This document shows positions 24,101 to 35,349 of a DNA stretch of 64,000 nt, in pieces. Numbering within the stretch: position 1 is the first letter of the stretch; every line of letters starts with the position of its first letter. Location: the NCBI RefSeq assembly GCF_010183535.1, contig NC_071332.1, positions 8,370,001 through 8,434,000 on the forward strand, given 5' to 3'. The notes under the pieces were generated by a model, which was not told the origin of the DNA, searched no databases, and worked only from the letters and a program-made list of their open reading frames with translations. The position numbers were made by a program, and so were the translations under genes. The DNA is from Caenorhabditis remanei. Its lineage: Eukaryota > Nematoda > Chromadorea > Rhabditida > Rhabditidae.

Positions 24101-27100
24101 TTTAAAACTCCAATTTCACTCAAAAATCCCAGCTTTACAAAAAAACGTTTCTCTATGTATCCCTCTCTTTTCCTTTTCAATATTGCCTTTCAGTGTATAT
24201 GTTAGTGCGTTGCCTCCTGGAAAAGAAGAGGAAACGAATTGAACAAAGCAAAACGAAACGACGTGACGAGGTTACTAATTACATATTATGTGGTGTGTTG
24301 GGCTGTTGGAGATGCAAAGAAAGAATAAAGAATAAATGAATAGGATGAAGAAATGTAGAGTATATTCCGAAAATCTTTTACCACATTTGCAGCAGACAAT
24401 GGAATAGAGAAAATGAATAAGAAGAAGTACACATTTACGGTCCAACCAATAAAAGTGTAGATGCACTCAAGCTATGTGAGAAAGTAATGAGTTCTGGGCG
24501 GTGTACTGTCAATTAGGGACATAGAAAACAGTACGATTCTTGACTACACTGGAGGTCTATTCCACAGATCATTCGGCATTTCTGAAGGAAGATTTAGTTG
24601 CTGACAACCCTTCCTGGCTGGAAACACTCATTATCTGCCCATTTGTCATTTTCTTGATGGAGGAGTAGATGAAGACGAAACCCGAGAAACAAGTCTGACA
24701 CGAAAGGGCACAAGAGAAAAAAGAAAGCCTTGGTGTCTCGAGCGGCCAAGCGGCAAACACTTCATTTTATGCATGATACGACTTGTTTCTTCGTCTTTTT
24801 CTGCTCCTTTCAGTGACGCCGTGCCGCCACACCACAATCTATCGGAACCAGTCGAGTCGTCGTCCCATCGCTCACTTGTTATCTTGCCACTCTGGCGGTG
24901 CCACGATAATTGAGCACCAAATTGAGAAGGAAACGAAGATGAAAAGGAAGGAGAAAGAGGAAAAAAGCGCCAGTATAAAAAGAAGAAATGTGGAAAAGAG
25001 AAGAATTAGCTTCCTAAAACAGAAACTTACACATAAATGTTTTTCGACGGTATCACTGATTCCAAATGCTTTTTCAGTGGCGATTTTCTCCTTCCGATCG
25101 ATGATTTTATCCAGACGATCCTGAAAAAAAATAGTTTAGAAAATAACTTTGCAGAATACATATTTTCTGGTGGTTGACAATGCGGATATTTTGAATTTAA
25201 TTTTTAATTTTCTCCCCTACTCTACCAATATCATATTTACATATCTGTCAATTCAAGAATTCGATGTTTGTTTTCCATTTTCAGCATAAGAACCATCGCA
25301 TTTCTTTTATTTTTTGTCGGTGTCCCATTCAGCGTACTCAGCTCTCTCTACAGTATCCCATTATAACTGCTGCGGCAAATCAACAAAATACTATTTTTCA
25401 ACCACCAAACAATCGCTTTATTCGAGTCGGCCTCATAAATTCGGACCGATCTTCATCTCTCTGTGTGTATGTATGTGTCCCCATCTCCCCATATTATTCT
25501 CTCTTTCTCTTCTTCACATCATTCCCTTTTTCGTTTCCCAACCATTCGCGGCGCCGCTCCTCGACAAATTTCATGTGTATGTATGTGTGCGTGCTTGGCT
25601 TTTCTACTTGTATTATGTTACACAATGATGGAATTTGCTGAAATACGTGGTTGAAGGTCTTCATATGAATGTTTCAAAATGATAGAGCTGAAAGGAATGA
25701 TAGAGCTGAAAGATGAAAGTTGGATACAAAACACAAATAGGGAAGACCCATAGTTGGAACAATAAATTCCATTTTTCAGGCAAGGAGATACAAGATTCCT
25801 TCTTATTCCAGTTCTCACGATAATCCTTGATTCGTGTTAATCCCGGAATATATATGACACGTCATTACATCAAAGATGCAACATGGGGTAGTCCATCAAT
25901 GAGAGCCAGATGCCTCCAATTGAGAACTTGAAGTTGCTGAGTCTCTGGCGCCAGATGCGAAATGCAATGTCGTTCCAGGCGAGCAAGCACGCTGACTCTT
26001 CGTTTTTTCCTATTCCCTTCCTTCCAATGCCAATCAAGATCTCTCGTTGCGGGCTCACTACCGAGTTCTATTCTCGAGTCTCACAAATATCAGTTTGTAG
26101 TGGTAATCGGATAAAGGCCAACTATACTACTAATCATGAGGCTCTGCGAAAATAAGATAGCCACACCCAGTTCTCTAATGAGTAGGTTGACACAACAACT
26201 TCAATTCATCCGGGGTTGCTAGGATACGATTCCCGAGCGGATTCGTTTTCGCAAGAAGCAGATGTCCAACTATATTTGACTTTTTGATCAAGTCAGAAAT
26301 ATATCAAAACATTGAACCTTCTCAGAGACTGGACTTTGTTGTTTAGGGGCGTTCACAGAATAATCATACTGTATCCCGACATAAAAACGATTCGAAATCA
26401 CAAAGCGGATCGTTTCATTCCAGTGGATATTGTCTAAACCTTGTACAAATATGACTACAAATACAATTACATCATCATCATCATTAATATATAATTGGCG
26501 CGAGCGTCGACGACGTACCACAGCAGCATTGTGAATGAGCGCGAAATAACCGCCCAGGCCTCCGTCACAAATGTACAACACATCGCAGCGCCGTCTCCGT
26601 CTTCTTCTTCCTTTTTTTCTTCTTCTCGCTCCACTTTTCAACATCTTTCCAGCTCTTTTAAATAAAATATTCTGCACACACACGGACACATACACACCAT
26701 ACACCGAGAGACATGATGGGAACAAAGCATCCTCTGGGTGATATTTTTCATGGTTCTCAGGAACTAAACAAACCTTTTCTAACTAAAAACTGGGCAAAGT
26801 GAGGATGTGTTCCGGCACACCTGAAACTTTGCTCACCTACGACTATATCAGACAGCGAGGTTGAGACGAAAGTGTCAGGCGGCCGGAAGGCACAACCTGT
26901 ATGGATGAAGAAGTTTCCATGATCCTACAAGGTAGGATGGTCCTAGACTTGAATAGATGTCGTCGGGATGGATTGATGGATGCACCACAGCGCCATGGGC
27001 ACGAGAACACGATTGGAGGCGCGCGCCGTCGCACACGCTCACAGACACATACACTGAGTAGGGGGAGAGGAAGGGGAGACACATTCGACGACCGCTCATA

Positions 27101-28816
27101 TTGAGGGTGGAATAGGAGGACGAGGAGCGACGAAGAATGAGCGGGGCAAGAGGACGGATGGAGGAGGCGAGAGGAGGGCGCGCACACAGCCCAAAAGGGG
27201 CGGGACACAGGACTCCTCCCCGCCTCACGTTTCAGCTAGCTTTGAGCTTTAGATTCTAAATGGTGTCAATAGACAGAGTAGAACGATCTGTCCAAACAGT
27301 ATTTGCTTTGATCACGGGAAACTTGCAGAATCGACGAAGAAGTTAGGTTACAAGAGTGTTCCAGGAGGAAGTAGTGCTAGACTGAAACCAAGAATGTTTG
27401 AATAAAATCCAAAAGAGTATGTTTTCAACTGCGACGTTGTGAGCACGGTGTATCATATTAATTTGGAACTTCCCTGAGGAGAAGTAGTGATTGATAAAGA
27501 TGGAGCTGAGAAACGACGGTGATACAGTCACCGGTTTATAAGAAGGCTACAGGAGGTTCTTCTAATGTAGCTGCTATTTTGAAATTTACAGTCTAGGTAC
27601 CCGGAGGTAAATGAGAAGAAACTAGGAGGTTCTGAAATTGACAAGCCAACGAACTCTCTAGTTTCGGACTTCGGCAACAACTTAGGAATAGGAAATGCAT
27701 ATTGAAGATGATAACTTTTTTGAAAATCAGATGACGAACTTCTATGCTTCGCGAGGCCAGTCGTTGGGATCGTGCCAGATCTTCTTATCTTATTTAAAAC
27801 GGAAAACATGATCATTAGCCATAAATGCCACGTCACGATAATTGCATATGTAAAGGCCATCCACAATTGTCGGCATTGTCGTAAAACTTTTTGTGTCATC
27901 GAGTTGTTAGACAAATATTTCCGCGGCGGTTCGGTTCGGGAGACCACCACCTCCACCACCGCAGACGGTATTGAATTGGAAGGGAGCAACACAAGGACAC
28001 GCGATGAATGGCCTGACGAAGAGGCACAATAGAGGTGGCTCTCCTTCTCCATCGCCGCCGACAGTATTTTCTCTCTGTTTCTTTCTGTATTCTCCTTCAC
28101 TTTTCCTCCGGACGTCGTCGTCATCGTTGTCCCGGTCACTACCTTAACCACCAGGCTGTTTGTGTTCAATTACCTGCGCGCGGTTGTGTGTATGTTCGTG
28201 TATGTGTGTGAGGAGATGAGGAGATGAGAATGAAGAAAAATGAGAGACTGAGAATACGCTATAATTACGCAGCAACCACATATTCTGGATAATGTGGGCT
28301 GCGAGTGCCGGACGAGTGCCGTGTCAACAAGTCGGCTTAATTTGTAACATAATTAGGCGGTTATTTGTGTTATAGAGAAATCGCAATGACCTCATGAAAA
28401 CTATAATTTGAGGAACAGAACTGAGAATATGAAGGTGTTGAAGACTGAGAAGAAATCATGGTGGAACAATACACTATTTCTATCAGCAAGTCTCCCGGAT
28501 GAGCAGTTATCAACATTGGGCACTTGATTCATTTTACAAAGAAACTTCAGAAGTTTCAGACCTTTCCACAACTTTCAGACTTTTTACAAAGAACTTTCAG
28601 ACGTCTTCTTATCACGCCGAATTTTGTGCTGGATTATATTCACATTCTCAAACAGATTGAATCGGAACCCGAAGAAAACTAATTCAACCTCGAGGGTAAC
28701 AGTAAAGAATTAACAGCACTTACTTTTGGTTGCCGATCTGTTTCATCATCACTCAGGTTGTTGTCGACATCGTCGTGCACCGAGTGATCCGATCCATAAT
28801 CAAGTTCGTCGTCCAT
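21195..28816 (-). CDS. kup-1: NCBP3-like nuclear cap-binding / mRNA export factor
   Basis: Eight-exon model, 386 aa: 28724-28816, 25031-25120, 23723-23841, 23591-23678, 23385-23544, 21778-21932, 21504-21728, 21195-21425. All junctions are GT-AG and in phase. The first exon is acidic (MDDELDYGSDHS). Exons 3-5 encode an RRM-like segment with HGVESM...FADFRP...AMMLNMSK, which parallels ICGVDEMSTQ...LINMS of human NCBP3. An acidic DDDDVEEG block follows, then NMFVLVRYATIDE, which parallels NRLFMRFATKDD. The family binds capped RNA and couples to the exon-junction/TREX export machinery. Intron 1 is 3.6 kb and intron 5 is 1.45 kb. The ATG follows an ATTTTCAG acceptor by eight bases. The symbol is from memory of the C. 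elegans neighbourhood; the family call is firmer than the name. Confidence 0.8.
27528..28169 (-). other. Unexplained 213-codon open frame inside intron 1 of the NCBP3-like gene
   Basis: An uninterrupted same-strand frame with a possible hydrophobic helix near residues 105-130 and otherwise Ser/Thr/Lys-rich composition. No domain recognised, and no splice acceptor ties it to the NCBP3-like gene. It may be chance; its length is the only argument for it. Confidence 0.2.
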
Positions 28817-31187
28817 AATGAGGCTGAAAATGGTGATATTTATATGCATAAAGATGTTTTATATATGTTATGCAAGAAAATGAAAATCTGAATAATTGAA
28901 TGCGAGAACGCTATTTTTCAGTGCACAAAAATAAATAATTGGGCTAGTTTACAATAGAAATCCCATTGGAAATTACGTTTTGAAATTTATAGCTGGAAAC
29001 GATTTGTAATGGGGCGAGTGATTCAGTGTTCCTATTAATATTAATTGTATCATTGAAAAAAAAGCACCGAGGTGTGATTTAGAGTCTGAAAAAGCTGAAA
29101 ATCGCATTTTAAAAATCAATAGCGAAACACGGTGATTTTTTCTGTACATTAAATTTGGGTTTCTCTTCCATATTTCTGCTTCTCGCTAGGTCACGACCCC
29201 GTGAGGGAAGTGCGCTCCGCCAGACAACGCAGTGTAATTTTCTCTGCCATAATTTTTAATCAGCTATATAAAAAAATAGAAATCGAAATTGAAAAAAAAC
29301 GGCCTCATGAGATTAATTTTTTTCGATCTAGTTTTTGTAGAAAAAAATTCCTGCCGTTTTAAGGCCTCCTTCGTATAGAAAACGGGAGTTTGTTGAAGTG
29401 ATTTTCGTCAGTGTTATTTTCTCTTCCACAAACTTTGAAGAGGTTTTTAAAAAAACTGAATCCATGAATTAAAAAAAACGCTTTCATGAAAATTTTTTTT
29501 TTCGATCTAGTTTTTGTAGAAAAAAATTGGGATAGTTTCCGATTCGTTTTCTTATAGAAAACGGGAGTTTGTTGAAATTAAAAATTCCTGATGGCCTAGT
29601 TTTTAAAATGACGATGGCCTAGATTTGAGAAAGCTCACGAAGAAGCACATCTTCTAATTTAATTAGGGAAATATCACGAATCGAGATGGAGTTATGGGTC
29701 AAGACATGTATCACAAGAATGGAAATTTTGTACTGATTTCAAAATTTTATTCGAATTTTGCAGAACGATTCTGTGAAAAAAGTTATTCAGATTTTAGTGA
29801 GATTTCAGTACTAAAAATGGAAACTTTGAAGTCATGTAAGTCGTCCAGAGAGTGGATTCAGCGATATTGAAATGAACCATAGTATGTTTCAAACGACGGT
29901 GAGCATTTCCAGTCGTTTTATAGAGAATTAAGGAGATTTTCAATCGGCAAGAAACAAGATCTGGAAGAAGCAAATCGGGAAGTGACGAGTCGAGAATAAC
30001 GTTTTTTTCTAAATTTCAGTGTCGGAAATGAAAAAAACTGTCATTTGAAAGTGTATTGTGTATTTATTGTCACTTTTAATCGTGTTTTTACCTGTCTTTG
30101 ATGACAACTTTGAACTTCACACGAAATATCATCGTCGCGAAGCAAATTTTCATAAAATCAGTTCAATAACATGAAAACACACCATTTGTAAGCTAAATAA
30201 CTAAACTACACAAAAAATTATCAACTTTTCGTTCCTTTCAAACACTGGAACTTGCGAAAAAGTGTTATTCGCGATTCGTCACTTCCCAATTTGCTTCTTC
30301 CCGATCCAACATTCTTTCCGATTTGTACGGTGTCTCTTGTGTGATTGTAAATGTTTCAAATAGGAGTTTACAACGTTTAATTTATCAGATTATCTCTTAG
30401 ATGCCTTGAAAAAGTTAGAAACGAGGGAGATTGATCACTGGATTGCACTTTTTACGCTTCTCTTCGCCGGAAAACGGATGAAGACAGTTGAAACGTCAAA
30501 TTTTAGATGTTTTTCACTTGAAACTTTCTGGTTTGATAACATAAATACGTTTTTCGAGCAATTTTTGACTTATCTACCATGTTTTTGTTTCCAAACGAAC
30601 ACTTTTCATTAAACTTTCTCTGCACTTCACTGCAATTTATTAACCTCATTTTTCTGTGCCGCGGGGTTACATCCTTAGCCCCGCCCATTTTTCTGCGCAC
30701 CATGGGGCGAAAAATTGTCAACGGGAAATGTACACAAAAAATCACCGTGCGAAAAAATAAAAATCTAGTTCGAACAGCGCGCTAAAATTTTGATGCGATA
30801 GAGCGTGTTTGCTTTTCCCACTTTTGAATAAATTTGCGCGGCAAAACAAACTCAGATTCTGCAGCTTTCTAAAATAAGTGACTTTCTTACATATTTTTCG
30901 ATTGTTTTTCTGTATTGTTGATTGTTAATGTTTGTGTTATTTTGTGTATATCATTTTTTGTTAGTTTTCATTCGTGGAAATAGTACGACTTTGGTTGAGC
31001 GCTACTCTTACAAATTAGAAAAATACTAGCATTCTTTGAAATCGCTGGCACCGTTTCGACTATTTTTCTCATGTCTTCATGATTTCCTAATATTTTATAA
31101 CATTTACTTGAAGTTTCGTAAAATTAGAATTGTTTCAAAATATTTTCCATCGCGCTGTTCCGTTAGAGCACGTTTGCCCTGTCATTC
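28817..31187. other. Intergenic region between the NCBP3-like gene and POLD1
   Basis: A divergent promoter interval of about 2.4 kb. No gene seen. It includes the tandem duplication listed separately and several poly-A/T tracts. Confidence 0.45.
29276..29577. repeat. Diverged tandem duplication, about 179-bp offset
   Basis: TTTTTTCGATCTAGTTTTTG occurs near 29315 and again near 29494, and TATAGAAAACGGGAGTTTGT occurs near 29375 and again near 29554. The parts between differ, so this is an old duplication or two copies of a dispersed repeat in tandem. Confidence 0.75.
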
Positions 31188-31195
31188 AACAACGT

Positions 31196-31396
31196 GAGAC
31201 CCCACAAATTCCGAGGAAAAAAAACTCCTGGGAAACGAACTCCTGGGAAAAAGGCGGGGCCAAGCGCGCTGATTGGCTGCAAAATGCTAATTAGCAACAT
31301 TGCGCAACTGATTAGCCAATCAGCGCGCTTGGCCCCGCCTTTTTCCCAGGAGTTCGTTTCCCAGGAGTTTTTTTTCCTCGGAATTTGTGGGGTCTC
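31196..31396. mobile_element. 201-bp hairpin MITE with 8-bp target duplication
   Basis: Two perfect 83-bp inverted arms (starting GAGACCCCAC, ending GTGGGGTCTC) flank a 35-bp loop. The direct repeat AACAACGT borders both ends (31188-31195 and 31397-31404). An 8-bp duplication fits hAT-type transposition; the family call rests on that length only. Each arm holds GATTGGCT/AGCCAATC, a CCAAT-box-like word. The element ends 74 bp before the POLD1 start codon. Confidence 0.9.
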
Positions 31397-31470
31397 AACA
31401 ACGTATTTTTTCCATTGTCTCGTTGAATAGGGATTTATAAACCTTTGCATAATGTGGCTTATTGTCAGAA

Positions 31471-34400
31471 ATGTCCACCAAACGTCCCGGTGGTGCGTCG
31501 TTTCAACCAGAAGTCAAACGTAAACGTGAGAGTGATGAATTCGAACAGTGCTACGTGGTAAGTCTTCTTTTCTTTATATCCACCAAGTTCATTTGTTGCT
31601 GAAAGACTGAAAAATGAACTAGGTAATTTATTTCCACAATTATTATTTTGAAAATGTTCCAACCACTTTTCTTTCAGCCAAAATTCGAAAAAGAACTTCC
31701 TGCCACTCCCAAAATCGATAAAACCGGATGGGCGAGGCCAGCTGTTGATAAGGATTTAGGAATCACTAAAAGTATTGCATGCCAAGTACTCGAAGTCGAG
31801 ACTTATCACGAGGATGGGTCCGCGACTACTTATGACAGAACTAACGTAAAATTGTACGGAGTGACAAAAGCAGGAAACTCGATCTGCGTTATTGTGACTG
31901 ATTACTTCCCTCACTTTTATTTTCAGGTAAATCTTGTCGCTGTATCACAAACAAAACTAATCTATTATACATTAGGCACCACAAGGCTTCGGAGTAGAAC
32001 ACATACAAACTGCTCAAACTGCCATTTGTAACATGGTTGCATCCGCGAAACGTCGAGGAGGAAGTGGACAGAACCAACTACCTGGAAAAGTCGTTGATAA
32101 TCTAGTTCACATTGAATTGGTTCGGGGAGAGAATCTTTACTATTTTCGTGGCGCTGATACTAAAGTTCCGTTTGTTAAAGTAACTGGATCCACAGAAGCA
32201 CTTCATAAAGCTCGTATGGAACTCAGAAATGGAATCAATTTGATGGGAAAAGGACCTGTAAATGTTGGAAATTTATATGAGTCGAACATCAACGATATCG
32301 TTAAGTTCATGGCGAAAACGAATATTGTCGGATGTGGTTGGATTGAAGTTTGTTAATTTATGATTTTGTGAACTTTCTTTTTCAATTTATTATTTCAGCT
32401 TCCTGCTGGAAAGTGCCAGATTCTCTCGAACAGCGAAAAATCCTCCAGGTGTCAAATAGAAGTTTCGGTTAACGTCAAAAACTTGATTGTTCATGAAAGC
32501 GAAGGAGAATGGGCAGACATTGCTCCGATTCGGTATGTTTCAGAGATAAAAATGAAAAAGTGACAAAATGTTTCTAGTACTCTCTCCCTGGATATCGAAT
32601 GTATTGGTCGGCGGGGAGTCTTTCCTGAAGCTATCAAAGATCCAATTATTCAAATCGCGAATCTTGTTAAAATCGAAGGAGAAACCGAACCATTCGTTCG
32701 AAACTGTTTTGTACTTGGAACATGTGCTCCTGTTGTCGGATCGAATATTATCCAGTGCGTCAATGAAAAAGTTCTTCTTGAAAAATGGGCGGAATTCGTA
32801 CGTGAAGTTGATCCTGATATTATCACTGGTTATAATATCCTCAACTTCGATCTTCCATACATTTTGGATCGTGCAAAGGTTCTCTCGCTCCCTCAAGTTT
32901 CACATTTGGGTCGACAAAAAGATAAGGGATCAGTTGTCAGAGATGCTGCTATTTCGTCGAAACAAATGGGAAGTCGAGTGAATAAAAGTATTGATATTCA
33001 CGGAAGAATCATTTTCGACGTTCTTCAAGTTGTTCTTCGTGATTATAAACTTCGTAGTTACACACTAAACAGTGTCTCCTACCAGTTTCTTTCTGAACAA
33101 AAAGAAGATGTCGAACACAATATCATTCCCGATCTTCAACGTGGAGATGAGCAAACAAGAAGACGTTTGGCTCAATATTGTTTGAAAGATGCATATCTCC
33201 CACTTCGTTTACTTGATAAACTCATGTCAATCATTAATTACATTGAAATGGCAAGAGTTACTGGTGTTCCTATGAATTTCCTTCTCACGAAAGGACAGCA
33301 GATTAAGGTTAGTTCATTATGTCTATGAATCTTTATAAATCGTGGTTACAGATCTTATCAATGATGCTCCGACGATGCAAGCAGAACAATTTCTTTTTGC
33401 CAGTGATTGAAGTGAATTCTGGAGATGGAGAGGGTTACGAAGGAGCCACTGTCATTGATCCAATTCGTGGTTTCTACAATGAACCGATTGCAACTCTCGA
33501 TTTCGCATCGCTGTATCCGTCCATCATGATTGCTCATAATCTCTGTTACACAACTCTTCTGAAATCACCGCAAGGAGTTGAAAATGAAGATTATATTCGA
33601 ACGCCATCCGGACAGTACTTTGCTACCAAATCTAAGCGTCACGGGCTATTGCCTGAAATTCTCGAAGACCTTCTTGCAGCTAGAAAGCGTGCCAAAAATT
33701 TCATGAAGAATGAGAAAGATGAATTCAAACGGATGGTGTACAATGGACGACAGTTGGCTTTGAAGATTTCCGCCAATTCAGTCTATGGCTTCACTGGTGC
33801 CGTTGTTGGAAAGCTTCCGTGTCTCGAAATTTCTCAATCTGTAACTGCTTTCGGAAGAAAAATGATTGATATGACAAAGTCTGAAGTAGAAAGAATTTAC
33901 AAGAAAGGGGCTCTTGAAGGGAAGTGTCCTGCAGATGCTAAAGTCATTTATGGAGATACTGACTCGGTAATGGTGAAATTCGGAGTTGAAAATGTGGCAC
34001 AAGCCATGGAAATTGGACTTGAAGCTGCAAAAGAAGTCAGCAAGATCTTCACTCCGCCAATTAAACTGGAATTCGAGAAAGTGTATTTCCCGTATCTACT
34101 CATCAACAAGAAACGTTACGCTGGTCTTTACTTCACTAAACCCGAAGTTCATGACAAAATGGACTGTAAAGGATTGGAAACTGTTCGACGTGATAATTGT
34201 CCGCTGGTCGCGAAAGTACTCGGAGTATGTCTCGAAAAGCTTCTGATTGAAAGAGATCAACAATCAGCATTAGATTTCGCAAAAAGAACAATCAGTGATT
34301 TACTTTGTAACAAGATTGACATTTCACTATTGATTATTAGCAAAGAGCTTACGAAATCAGGTGATGTAAGTGATTTCCACTAGTCATTATAATTATTGTA

Positions 34401-35124
34401 TAAATCGAAATTACAGAAATACCAAGCAAAACAAGCTCATGTCGAGTTGGCCGCTCGTATGAAGAAGAGAGATGCTGGAAGTGCACCGAGACTTGGCGAT
34501 CGTGTACCGTACGTCTTCGTGGCAGCTGCAAAGAATGTACCAGCTTACGAACGTGCTGAGGATCCTACCTTCGTTCTTCAAAATAATATTCCGCTCGACA
34601 CAAAACATTACTTGACTAATCAGCTGGCTAAACCCCTCGCAAGAATTTTTGAACCGATTTTAGGAGATAGAGCTGAAAAGATTCTCGTGGAAGGAGAACA
34701 CACAAGAGTTCGAACTGTAGTTCAGAGTAAAGTTGGAGGACTCGCAGCTTTTACGAAGAAATCGGCTACTTGTCTTGGATGTAAAAGTGTACTGCCGAAA
34801 ATGGAGTCTGAAAATGCCGTATGCAAGCATTGTGAGCCGAAATTGCCAGAAATTTATGCATCACGGTAAGTGTTTAGCGCTTTCAACTTCTGATATATAC
34901 ACCATAAATTTAGATTGGTCACAATGCACGAATTGGAAAATCACTTTGGTCGTCTATGGACAGAATGTCAGAATTGTGCCAAGACAATGCAAGACAAGGT
35001 CAACTGCTCTGCTCGCGATTGTCCGATCTATTACATGCGTGAAAAAGTTCGAAACGAACTTTCGGAAACCAACACCATCATGCAGAGATTCGGAGACCCA
35101 TGCTTCGCGCCACCTACTAAATAG
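31471..35124 (+). CDS. POLD1: DNA polymerase delta catalytic subunit
   Basis: Eight exons: 31471-31557, 31678-31926, 31976-32347, 32399-32532, 32578-33307, 33352-34365, 34417-34865, 34914-35124, giving 1081 aa, close to the human 1107. It replicates and proofreads nuclear DNA, chiefly the lagging strand. Visible motifs are Exo I LDIECIG (about 285), motif [11 protein letters not shown] (about 575), motif [13 protein letters not shown] (about 662) and motif C YGDTDSVM (about 724). The C-terminal cysteine pairs CLGC/CKHC and CQNC/CSARDC match CysA (zinc) and CysB (4Fe-4S). It is the first gene of a probable operon with edem-2 and dars-2, and a MITE sits directly upstream. Confidence 0.97.
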
Positions 35125-35349
35125 ATTTCGTGATAGAACTCATCCTGGTTTACTGATTGATACCCGTTTTTACTGTTAATGATCTTTTCTCACTATTCAT
35201 CTCTTTTCCCCTTTTCAAATGCTGGTTATCCTCACCTCATGAATTAATTAGAATCCTAAAGTTTTGAAAAGTTTCTATTTGAATGCGACATTCGCTTTTG
35301 ATACATCAAGTTCTGTAGAAGCTACAGATCAGGCTTTATTTTCTTTCAG

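Noticed and set aside
17041..24620. Near-identical words GCTGACAACCCTT(G)CCTGG at about 17043 and 24600
   Set aside because: About 18 bp only, with no extended similarity around either; not enough to call a repeat family.
26288..26725. 145-codon Arg-rich minus-strand frame
   Set aside because: Low-complexity (Arg and Asp runs) in an intron of the NCBP3-like gene, with no domain.
26843..27228. Overlapping minus-strand frames of about 120 codons in a GC-rich intron segment
   Set aside because: Two overlapping frames are equally open, as expected from GC-rich composition; more likely regulatory DNA.
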